Assembly: GCA_963082875.1 (NCBI GenBank)
Contig: OY720102.1
Coordinates: 3,348,001-3,412,000 of the forward strand
Direction: 5' to 3'
Source: Corella eumyota
Lineage: Eukaryota; Chordata; Ascidiacea; Phlebobranchia; Corellidae
Length of the DNA: 64,000 bases
Within the stretch, counting starts at the first letter, position 1. Every line of letters begins with the position of its first letter. Of the stretch, positions 1 to 11,300 are shown in pieces. The position numbers were made by a program, and so were the translations under genes. The notes below the pieces were generated by a model that saw nothing but the letters and a program-made list of their open reading frames with translations, had not been told where the DNA came from and searched no databases.

Positions 1-11
1 AACAGATCGGC

Positions 12-84
12 AATAGGTGTAAACACGTGATCTGAGGAATAGATAAGACCTTGGCGCAAACAACAAGATGGCGGATTCGTTACA
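12..84 (-). repeat. Dispersed repeat fragment, copy 1
   Basis: Read on the minus strand, this segment matches 38643-38715 at roughly three bases in four over about 75 bases. The best-kept part is a core holding TCACGTGTTTACACCT next to TTATCTATT. It lies just beyond the last visible TTLL5 exon, probably in an intron, and may extend past the left edge. No coding potential is evident. The element family is not recognised. Confidence 0.5.
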
Positions 85-156
85 ATACTCAAATAAATTT
101 GTCAAAGTAAATTTAGCATTCAATGTTTTTCAACAAAGTTTTAAATAACAACTTAC

Positions 157-3100
157 ATGTCTGGAAATAATCTTTGTGCCAACAATGAATTTAAACTTGA
201 CTTGTATTCCAAGAACGAGCCGTACATTTCCCAGGTCTCGGGTGTGGGGAATATCCTAACAAAACTTCCCCTTCTTTGATACTGTTCCTTGGCCATTTTC
301 AGAACTGCATTTTCTTCACTAGTTAGAGTGTCGTTTAGTGAGCGAGGGCCGGCAGATACTGGTCTTTTACTTCCTTGTGTCTAGTAGTTAATTAAATTAG
401 TTGATTACAAATATTTAAGAAAAAAATATAAAAAATTTTACTGTAACCGTTGATTTTAAATTCCTTAGAAGTTACATGTTTTACTAAAAGGTTAAAATGA
501 TAACATGACATGTAAATTAGTAAACTATATTGTTACATAATATAATAAAATTTTAAAAATCGTTCATTAGGCCTGATTAGGTCTACACCAAACATTCTTT
601 CATACAAATTTTTTTATTTAATTGTTAAAACACTGATAAGAAAACAAGCAAAAATAATCTGAAAAGTCTTACCAAATTACTTGACATTGTATTGGTAGAT
701 TTTGCGGACATTGGTCGCTAATTAAACAAAAATTAACTAAGTTACTGATCGTTAACTAATTTAATGTAACAATTGGCATATTTACAATGTATGTTATGTA
801 AGTAATTACTGTACGACTACATTTTTCTTAAAATGATTATGAAAAAATGATTGTTAAATCAAAATTAGAAACTGAATTGAATGTTTATGATTGGTTTTGT
901 AGATTTTTTAACATGCAAATTTATTTGTCTTACTTTCATTGCATCTGCAGCTTTCTTCTTTTTAACCAAGGGATCAACACAATGAAAACCTATTTGAAAC
1001 AAAATTATATTTTTTTAAACTGGAGCAACATTACTCAATTATACAGGTACATTAAATGATTGATCTTACCAGCTAAACTGAAAAAATCAGCTACCATGCT
1101 TGACTTTATCTTGAGGTCCAATGGTGCATCACTAAAATATTATAGAACCTTTTACATATATTAAAAAGTACAATATTTAGGATAAAAATAAATCCCTTAA
1201 ATTCACCACAAAAGTACAAGTTTACCATGCTAGAGAAGGTGATAAATTTCCTTCCAAAATCCAAGGTTTTAAATTTTCATCGACTAGAATATCAAACCCA
1301 TAAAGTTCTATAGAAGGAAAAAAACATTTAAAAGTCCAATTTTAATCCTAAATATTCTTCATACAAATATTCATTTGTTTACCTATACAATTTTCTCTAT
1401 GAGGTACAAACATGCGACAAGCTGTAGCAATTGGAAGTTCGGCAGCAATAATCGATTTAATGATAACAGCTTCAATCTTTAACATTAACTGTGCAGTGTC
1501 TATTCCTTCTTGCTTGAGGTATCTTAGCATGGCACTCATGCTCCATTTGTTTCCATAATCTTCTACAGTTGGATCTTCACAGCTGGGTAAAATATAAAAA
1601 AATTAGGTCTTCTAGGCTAGGGTAAACTTAAGTTGGTTGTTGCAATTGTAGTTTGAATTTTAAGGAAATTGACAAGACATTTTGTTTTATTGTTTATATA
1701 AATATTAATTTTGCCATTTTTTGTAAGATATTGTTTTATTGGATATTTTGTCTAAATTATTGTGAACTATTTTAAATTTTTGATTTTTGAGGCAACATTT
1801 CACCTTTTTTATCTAATTAAATTTAAACTTAATTGGTTTAACGGAAGACTTTTAAGTATGATTGAACCAACTCGAGTAGTTGTCTAATTAGAAAGTGGTC
1901 AAGATGTAAGTACTTACCGCACATAATCGTGACTCTTTTTGTTAATAGAATAATTCGTTAAATGCATCATTTGATTCTTTATGTGCCGGTTTGTTTTCTC
2001 ATATTTAACTGTTGCAAATCTAGAAGAAAAAAAATAGCATTTTATAATAAAACCATATAGAAGAATTTATCAAGCAAAGTTTATTAATTTACCTTGTTAA
2101 ACCTTCTTCAAATAAATAAATAAGCAGAGGGTCATAAGATGTAATTGCAACATAAACTCTTATATCAAATTTAAAGCCATCTATTAGTAGTGGATTGCTG
2201 ACATATCTACACACCATTATATTGTCTTCCAATGGAACTTGGTTGGGCTATATTACAAAAAGTTTTTTTTTAAACTTTAAAAATATTTTACAATATAAAT
2301 ATACAATTATTACAATTGGCAAAGTATCTATAAAAATTTAGATAAAAAAATTCAAGTATGATATTACAAGAGTATAGCCAATTATAAAAACATATTTTTG
2401 CACAATGAGATAAAAATAACTTTATAATCCTTAACATGAGTGAAACCTTAAAATTTGTTAATTCGCATATGTGATGTTAACACAACCTTAATCCCTACTT
2501 AACAGACGTAAAAGTCTTACATTATTGATAAGGTAAATTCCTCTACCCCGCGATGATGCAATTGGTTTGACAATCCACGACCCTTTCTCCTTTACATAAG
2601 CAGCTAAAATTAAAGAAGTTAAATTATATTTAGTGTATTGCTGTAATTATATTGATAAATACTTAATCTTTTTAATTATATACACCACACATGGGGTTGT
2701 GGGTTCAATCCCCACTGATCTCATGCTGTAGCGCCCTTGAGTAAGGCGCTATAAACGGTATGAACTTCTGCTGAGCCAGCAATTAATCAGCAGTATAATT
2801 ATCGGGCAATTATAGTCTCTATAATATCCCAAACTGCCACAGGCAACTCGAGACTGGGTTGGAGTAACTGATGTTACTCTATGTTTAAGTCGCGCATTCG
2901 ACTTTCCTACATCGAGGATAAAGATATATACAAAAAAAAAATAAATAAAACTGAAAAAAATAAGCATTAGGCAAATTTGCATAAAAACATCACAATAATT
3001 ATTATAATAAATGCATTAGGAACATGTATTTTATTATCCTATTTTTTACCACAAAATTCTTGATATTCTGATGGCATAAGGTAACTTTTTGGAATAAAAT

Positions 3101-4174
3101 CAAAATGTTTTTGTCCTTTTGTATGACCCATTCTCTCTATGTTCTTGTATAACCTGTCTTTACGGGTGATTTCATATGATCTAGACAACAAAAGCAATAA
3201 AAATAGATTACAACTAACATATAGTTAAACATGAAAACAACACCTATTTTAAAAATGACATAATGTATATTTGGTTTACTTATTGGGCTCAATTTTTTAA
3301 AAGTAAATATTTAAGACCTTGGAAAATGATTGACTTTTTGAAAATCCTGTAGATTTCTTAGCGAGAATGGTTTGAGATGGGCCCCTGTCCACATTAAGTT
3401 AAAATCTGAACTGTTTGGGTGCACCTAAAATTAAAAAATGTACTGTATATGTAGTAAAAATAATACTTACCTTTAATTCAAAAGACACCAATAGCTATGT
3501 GTCAATACATATAATCAACAAAGGTAAAATAGTATTTTATAGTAAATTGAAAATTATTCTTTTATTGATATTATATATTTGAGTACAAAGAAATGTAAAT
3601 AATATTTACCTCATGAAATCCATATGCCGATAAAACCGATCTCACCAATTTACTTTCAGTTTTAACCATTTTGTAAGCAAGGTGGTACCTTTCTATAAAA
3701 AACAAATGTACCTGTGTTAATGTATTGCACAAATCAAAGTTGCAGCATCATAAAAAAACCTATGAAGCTTGTTTTATATTTAAAACTATAATTGTACCAC
3801 ATTACATTTAAAATTTCCTAGTTATTTCCTAGTCAATAAACAAATAAACCTACCTCCTATTGCCCTGGCTTTTTTGTCCCTAACAACACTGCAATCGGGT
3901 CTAAATATTAGCACAGGACATCTTTTTGACCCAACACCAGTCCATAACAATGATGTATTTTCACTTAAAGTAAAAGTATGTAAGAAAAAAAACTTTTATG
4001 AGGTTATAAACTTACTTTAGTCATAGCTATTTTGATATTTTTATTAAAAATAAACAATTACTTGATTTGTCGAGTTGCGATGCGTTTTTCATCTCCGTCA
4101 TCACTTTCTTCAGTTGAAGTTTCGTCTGACAGCGATCCAGAATAATCTGATGTTACTTCAGACGTGTCAGGCAT
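157..4174 (-). CDS. TTLL5: Tubulin polyglutamylase TTLL5-like, N-terminal part (gene runs off the left edge)
   Basis: ATP-dependent ligase that adds glutamate side chains to tubulin; the family acts on cilia, flagella and centrioles. Fourteen exons join in frame: 4062-4174, 3854-3963, 3610-3692, 3318-3424, 3050-3180, 2521-2603, 2093-2247, 1918-2019, 1383-1582, 1226-1307, 1070-1131, 934-989, 673-717, 157-380, giving about 517 residues. The TTL core spans roughly residues 45-400. Visible motifs are the ATP-grasp stretch [32 protein letters not shown] and [10 protein letters not shown]. The string [16 protein letters not shown] and the following segment with [12 protein letters not shown] favour TTLL5 over TTLL4. 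The start is the first ATG, followed by an acidic Ser/Asp/Glu stretch. Vertebrate TTLL5 is about 1,280 residues, so the C-terminal half is outside the window. One oddity is Gly where TTLLs normally have Val in LEVNLSPSL; the metal-binding Glu and Asn remain. Confidence 0.93.
2681..2940 (+). mobile_element. tRNA-derived SINE, copy 1 (5'-truncated)
   Basis: Lies in intron 5 of the TTLL5-like gene, antisense to it. It starts inside the tRNA-like head; the B-box-like GGGTTCAATCCCC is at about 2701. A hairpin-forming segment (GTAGCGCCCTTGAG...GGCGCTAT) and a conserved middle around GAGTAACTGATGTTACTC follow, and it ends in an A-rich tail after AAAGATATATAC. The body aligns along nearly its whole length to 24597-24879 and 31399-31647. 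Open frames crossing it are incidental. Confidence 0.85.
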
Positions 4175-4527
4175 AATGGTTTCTTGTCAGACTGTCGGAC
4201 CAATTTAAAAATTTAGTTTCATTGCAATAGACTGCCAAAAAAATTAAAAAACACACAACTACCCCTTAGATAAAAATAAAATATTTTATGAATTAAATTT
4301 CACAACGACAAAGCATGGCTGCTTGCGTAAATAATAGCAAAGACAAAAAATACAACTTAAAAATCGTTTTTGTCCATCCGAAAAATAATTTTTTAAGTTA
4401 AATTTCTCTGGTAATATAGATAAACTATATACACGTTTAAGAAGCTAGTTAATTAGTTCATTTGTCTTTTAAATGCCTTGATAATGCTTTAATGCTAAAC
4501 TTTAATTTCTAATATTTTGAACGTTAA

Positions 4528-4541
4528 ATTTCCATAGCAAC
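4528..4541 (-). promoter_or_regulatory. Candidate RFX X-box
   Basis: On the minus strand the site reads GTTGCTATGGAAAT. Against the ciliary X-box consensus GTHNYYATRRNAAC it matches 13 of 14 positions, missing only the final C. It lies about 355 bases upstream of the TTLL5-like start codon and about 810 upstream of TOGARAM1. Two further half-sites follow within 45 bases (GCAAC near 4557, GTTGCC near 4574). Function is not shown by the sequence alone. Confidence 0.45.
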
Positions 4542-4968
4542 AAGAATAAGCAATGGTAGCAACAATTAATCATGTTGCCAAAACTAATTATTTTAATTTA
4601 AAATAAATTTATTTCTGCACTCATTTTTAATATAAATTATACATTTTTAAAAAGCTTTACACTAATTTTATTAAATTAATGTGGTAATACGATAACTTAA
4701 TGCCATAATACATAGCTACTTAAATTTGTAAGAATTTTTTTATGTTGTTTAGATTCAAATTTATTACAAGGTTTTTTAGGTTATTCTTTTATCTAATTAT
4801 TTTTAATTTTTTCGTTTATTTTACTTTGTAGCACGAAACGGAGAAATATGAAATGTCATACCAACACCTTATGTCGCTGTTATTGACCTAAGCCTCTCTA
4901 GGGCAATCGTTGTCAACTACAGAAACGTAAACATTTAAAAACTTGTAGTTAATGCATTTTTATGCAAA

Positions 4969-4980
4969 TTTACCGGTAAC
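4969..4980 (+). promoter_or_regulatory. Second X-box-like site (weak)
   Basis: The site TTTACCGGTAAC is close to two abutting RFX half-sites (GTNRCC then RGYAAC), with one mismatch at the first base. It contains the perfect palindrome TTACCGGTAA. It lies about 370 bases upstream of the TOGARAM1 start. A chance match is possible in AT-rich DNA. Confidence 0.3.
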
Positions 4981-5352
4981 AGGGCTTTACAGTATGTAAG
5001 TCTGTCTAAGATAAGTTATATTTGTTGACAGTCTGTTTAATTTAACACAGGTTGCAGGTGGAGCAAATTAAATGTTGAAAACTTGTAGAAAAAAATACGT
5101 AAATTTTAAATTAAATTCCAAGTGGTTTTACGTTTTTTGTGAACGTAAACGTTATTTTTTTAAGTGTTTTAGTTAAACTATATTTTTTACAACAATTTTT
5201 GTTTTATTTAGGTAATAAAATCTTTTTTTTATTGCAATGTTAGGTGATGCAATATAACATTTTGTTCAGTTGCCCATCCACTGTTTAAGGAACTGAAAAA
5301 AGAATGATCTTCAGATTACCTTATGTGAAATTTGTTTGATAATGTCTATGGA

Positions 5353-8300
5353 ATGGCAGGTCAAATCGCAAAACAGTCGTATGTGTTTGAAGTAAAAAAA
5401 TCGACTCCATATCGAGAAAAAACAATGGATTCTGCAAAAATGAGTGGATTAGATGATTATGTCTCTCGGCAAATAGATGAAAGTACAATTTTACAACTTC
5501 TACAATCTGACGTCAAACGAAACCAGGCTCTGAGTTACTTGAACGAACATTTTCACAATAACAACAGTGTTTTTATCTTTCAAAACAAGGCTGCATTATT
5601 TAAGGGGTTTTCATTTGCGTTGCAAGATAACAACCCAAATATTCGCACAGAATGCACCAAATTAATCGCCAAAATAATCCCTCAACTTGGCCCTGATTTA
5701 GACATTTACATGCACAAAGTTCTATCGAAAATTGTTTCTAATATAGGAGACCCAGCGGTCAGTATTCAAAAAGAATCAATTCAGACATTGCACATGTACA
5801 TGAAACATTCACATGACGTGTTTAAAATTTTACACATTATTGCCTGTGATGGCATTCAACATAAAGACCTTAAAACACGAAGGCAGGTGATTCACTCCTT
5901 TCCCACTTTACTTTTTCCTGAGTTTAAAGCAGAAGACTTTTTTGATATTGTGCACAGTCTTGTAACCAATTTAACGGAAAATAATGTGGACAAGGAGCTA
6001 GTGTTAAAGACAATTGAAAAAGTAAAGCAGTTTATTGGAAGAGACATGTTCAGTCGCTACATTGAAAGATTACCAACTCCTTTGCAAATGACGTACACTA
6101 GTTTCCACAATGTTCTCGAAACAAAAAGAGTTAAAAAATCTGAGTCTGTAGACTTAGAAAATCTTGAAAGTTATTATCCTCGAAGTAAGAATTCTGAAGA
6201 TGGAAGTTTATCAGATCGAAGTTCTGCTTTCCATCAACCCAGAGTCAACAATCCCTTTAGTCAAACAATTAACAACTTAAACAATAAAAATGAGCACAAT
6301 TTTTTAACCATTCCGTTCATCCCTTCTCAAACCCTTGACCTTTTGGGTCATTCTTTATCCAGTGTCAAACTACAAGCTTGTCTTGATCTCAAAATGATGC
6401 TTAATGAACTTGGTGATGTGTCTCTTCTGCGAGATCAGAGCAACCTGTTACCTTTAGTTTCTAATTTACAACCGGTTATTGAAGACAAAGATTGGAAGGT
6501 TTCCTGTGCTGCTCTGCAGACTTTTGATAAGGTCATTTCAATGGCTGGTACTTACCTTAAACATGACAGATTGCCGAGGATTTTTATCTCAGCTCTTGCA
6601 AAGCGCTTAGGCAACAACCAAAACAGTGTTCGATCCGAATTTATGAAAGTTCTGTTACATTTAATGGAGTTAGTCGGACCTCAAGTCGTTATTGAAATGT
6701 TTTCGCCAAAGCTGGAAAACCGCCAAGCTAAAGTTCGCGAAGACACTATCCATGTTATTATTGCCTCTTTACTAAAATTCTCATTAGGTTCAAAGAACAA
6801 AGATCAACCTATTAATATAGAAAAAGTTTGCAATCTAATAGCACCTTCTTTGATGGATGCTAGGCCCAATGTTCGAAAGGCAACTCTCGATTGTTTTGCT
6901 GTGATTGCACATATCCTTGGCCCAGACATATCTTCATTATATCCAATAAACAATGCTATAGGTCAAGTTGAGATACAGCACAGCAATGCAACTGGGATTA
7001 TTTCAGCCGTACATTCAAGATTAATGCGCAAACAACTGCCACGTCTAAATGAGAAAATGCTGGTTGAATATGCCGTGTACCCCTCTCCCATTGCACCAAA
7101 CATGGGGGCTGATATGCAATGGGTTAACGCAGCCAAACCAAAACAAATTGCAATGAACAGATCATTTGACAAAAGAAGAGCTGAGTCACAGCAGCAGTTG
7201 AAGTCGGATTATCGATACTCACCTGAAAATAGTCTTGAGTCTTCCACTATTTTAACTCAACCTCGAAGGCATTTAAGTGCAGGAAAACAAAGGCAATTTC
7301 CATGGTCTGATAAGGAGAACCCAGAAAATGGAACCCTTCCAAGTAGTGCACCAGTAAAGGTAAAACATTTTTTGTTTTTAAAAAAAAAATTTTTAAGACA
7401 TTTTTTTTCATTATTATTTTACAATGTGTGTACTTATTTTTATTTGTTTATTTTTTAGTATCAACACCATGGCAAATCGATAGAAAAACCTCCATTCAGG
7501 CCGAAACATACTTGGGGCCCAGAATCCGAAATCACCAGTCCACCTCATGGGCTTAAAACTAAATTCAACCATTCCTTTGATTCCATTCCATCACCAGGTT
7601 AGACGAAAAATATTTAATAAATATTTGGTTTTGGGGCCTAATAAAAGGTTATCGGAAGTTCAGCTTTTATTATACTAGCAACTATTTTCTTGTTTGATGT
7701 GTTTGTTAATGTCATAGGAGAAATTGCTTTATTGTTTATTGGAAATTCCATGTTAATAATGATAACTTGCGTAAAATATTTTCCAGACCAATTTTGATTC
7801 TTTTAAAAACATTAACTTTATTGCTTGTTAAAACTGTTTCTAGTATTAACTTTACCAGCATGTAGTAGAAGTTTACTATAATTTGAAAGGTTAACAGTTT
7901 ATTTATTTTCCTGTCTGCTACTAGTAACCAACCAGTATATATATAATGAATAAGGTCGAAATATTTAATTTCTTTGTCGAATTGATGTTGGTGTTAGTAG
8001 CATTAACTTTGTCATAGAAAATTTCTAAAAAATGAGTAAATACTGTTTTTTATTTTATATTTCTGTAACGTTAAAATAAAAAAAACCTTTATAATTTTTT
8101 TGCTTCAGTTAAGTTTATTAAATTTAAATTTTGTTGAATTATTTAGGGCCCACGTACGGAGAAATTCACAATCGAAAGAAACAACAACACAGCAAACCGA
8201 CTGTGAGAAGTAGCTCAATAGCCAAGAACTCAAGTAAATATTTTAATTTTATTATTTTATATTATTTTTTTTTCTATAAAGGAGGCATTTATATAATAGG

Positions 8301-11300
8301 CCAAATACCAATTGCCAGGTGTTAAATTGATTCCTCTCTGCGTTTAATTGTGACAAATTATTGTTAATAATAGGAATTATTGATTTTGGTTTTACAGAAA
8401 AATGTTAATTTCAATGTACAAAATTTTGTATAAATGAAAATTACCCAAATTTTTGTATGTATTTTTGAATACTTTGATAGGCTAGTAATTTTAAGTACAT
8501 TTTAGACATCATTGGTATTTGTAAAATTCTAGCATATAAATCTCACATATTTTACATTACAGACAACAATGGTTATAAACCATCATTTGCAGCAAGCGGA
8601 AACAACCAATTTTCATCAACCTCCAACCAAGATCCAACAATTTTATCAAGTTCTTGTCCGAGTTCATTCTTCGAGAAAAATTCTTCACCAAAATTGGCTC
8701 AGAATCAAGCAATGCAATACAAACCTCTACCTTTAGCAAGTGAACAGTCACCTACCAATACAGCAAGTATGTAAACCTAATTATTTTTAGAATAATGTTG
8801 TCAGCAAAGGTATTATGTTACAGTTTTTTGCAAAAAGACTTAATTAAAAAAGCGTATAGGCCATTTGATAAAATTTTTACTATTTTGTGATTTTGTGTCA
8901 GATAAACCGGTATTATATACTAGTAACAATGTAACTTTTTCTCCAAACCAACATTTAAGTGTTAAAATTGAAGTAGTGATTTTGTAGGCCACTTGAGTAT
9001 TGACTAATTTACTTTGTAAGTTAGGACATGTGGTTTACATATAATGACTAAACTTTTTTTAATAAAAATGTGTTAAATCATTGCTGAAATACATTCTTAT
9101 TCAATTGCTATTTTTGTTTGGTTCAGAAATTTATTTTTTGTGTTTTTAAACATCAGAATAGGCCACAAAATTTGACATTTTTGCCACCTTTACAATATTC
9201 CAATTAATTCTTTTGTGTCACAAAACACGACGTGTACTAGTCTGAAAATTCCACAACAGCCACACACAGCCCAGCACTGTTAAATTGATTCGTACGACAA
9301 GTATTTTGCTAGCTCTGCCTTGAGTGGGGTTTACAAGTAAAAGAAGTGTCAATTTACGACCATTGTTCTTGCGTCATTGTTTGTTTAGAGAGATATTGTA
9401 AGTCATTTGTGTGTGCTGGAATGGACAATAAGATTAGCGATAGCGCGTCCGGATAACTTAACTGATTTGTTTGTTTATGTCCACTCTATAAAAAGCTTTG
9501 TCTTTTTTATTTTTTTATTTTAACTTTTTTTCCGACAATATACTATTTTTTGCATTTTAAAAAGCATCCGATTTTCGGGTTCATTAATTTTTAAATCATG
9601 ACAGTTTTATTGCATCAAGCTGTGCAGTATGTTGTGCTTCACAGTTTTGACTCAACATTGTCCTATCCACCACTGTGTTTGACTCTTGCAATTCTTTTTT
9701 TCTATATAGTTTGTTGCTGTATAAAAAGCTTGTTGGCCTTAAATTTTTTTGGTTTAGTAATTTTATTCTTATTTAGTAAAAAGTAATATTATGTTTTTAT
9801 GCTGTAAAGGTATGTCTAGTAGGAATATATTTGATTTAAAGCTTTCCTAGTGTTAAAATAATTTAATTTTTGGCACATGTTTTAATTTAAACTTGTTGAT
9901 TTTAGGGCACACAGAACCGGTTGAATCCCCAATAATGGTCAAACCGGCGTTAGCAAGATCAGCGACCAAGAATAGGGATCTAGCAAAAATGCAAATAAGA
10001 TCAAAAGATGTTCTTAAAATTGATGACAACATTTTAAACGTAAGTAATTTAAAAATTTAACTCAAAGTATTGAAGTGTTGGTAATAAATATTTAATGAAG
10101 AGAAATTATGTTTTAAAATGTGATGAATTATTTTGTAGTTTAAACACTTTATACTATAATATTTTAAAATTAGAATTAAAAATAAAGTTTTGACTTTCTT
10201 AATAATCACGTACTCAAGAAAAAAATTTCAATTTTTTTATTTTCTATTTTTCTTTAAAATTTATTTTTTTTGGTTTAGATTCCAATGAAGTTATCCAACA
10301 CATCAGCTTCACCTCGTTTTGATCGAATGATCGCTAAAACCTCCTCGGATCACACTTCTTTGATGCGTCCCCCGCCTCCGTTAAACACTAAACTCAACTT
10401 CAGTCCTTCGGCCGATTTCAACAAAAAATTCAGCGAATTTCAATCAAAGCCAACATTTTCAACCCAAAGTAGCCACAACACAAGTGAATTGGATTTATCG
10501 TTCCCTTTAAACGACACCTCGTCTACCAGTATAAGTGCTTACTCCCCGACATCTAAACACTCTGTGCATTCGTCAACAAGTTTATACACCAATTTTTCAA
10601 AACCGATTCCGTCGAACGGAAATAACAACAACTCGGCGCGACATAATTTGCCCAAAACAGTGGCCACCAGAGCCATGCACTCCCCAATTCAGTCAAATTC
10701 TGTGATATTTCCAAACAATGATTCCAGCAACGAACCATTTGCCATCAATGAGGTAGAATTTATATTTTCTCATTTTAACATAAATTCTTTTTGAAACCAA
10801 ATTTTTTTTATTTTTAATTGTTTAAATAATTTAGTTTCAATCCCAGGTGAGCTCAATACGCAGAAGTGCACAAAACCGTCGGCAACGGATGAGAAGTCAG
10901 CCAACTCCTCCCGAAGATGCAGTCAGACAGTCACCTGACATTTCAATACCATCATTCAGGTAAGAACGCATTTATTTTTTTACTTAAATCTTTAAAAAAT
11001 GTGACTTTTTGTATATGTTAAACTCTAAATAATTTTATTTTTGTTTTACTAGCTCTCGAATATTTGACAGTGGTCGATCATCTCAAAACTCTTTGTTACC
11101 TGAGAGTTTAAGTTCAACAAGTATTACTTCATCTATTGTAAACAAATCTGAACCACCACCTCTAATGTATAACCCAAACACCGGGGCCACTTTTCACCCG
11201 AAAAATGTAAAAAATTAATGCATTATCAGGAATTCAAAACAATAAGCTATTTAATTTTTTTTTTAATTTAATTTTTTTTTTTTTTTTTTAGGTTGATTCT

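Larger units (their letters stand above)
4175..5352. promoter_or_regulatory. Divergent intergenic region between the TTLL5-like gene and TOGARAM1
   Basis: This 1.18-kb stretch separates two head-to-head start codons and must hold both 5' ends and probably both promoters. It is AT-rich and has no coding signal apart from an 11-codon upstream reading frame starting at 5304 and ending at 5339, just before the TOGARAM1 start. Between 4528 and 4581 there are three GCAAC/GTTGC half-sites, one of them part of a nearly complete RFX X-box. A second, palindromic X-box-like site lies at 4969-4980. Shared ciliary regulation is inferred from the motifs and gene functions. Confidence 0.55.

Noticed and set aside
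2749-2982. 77-codon minus frame over the SINE in TTLL5 intron 5
   Set aside because: It translates the SINE body; the same frame shape appears at 24529-24726 and 31354-31554 in the other copies.
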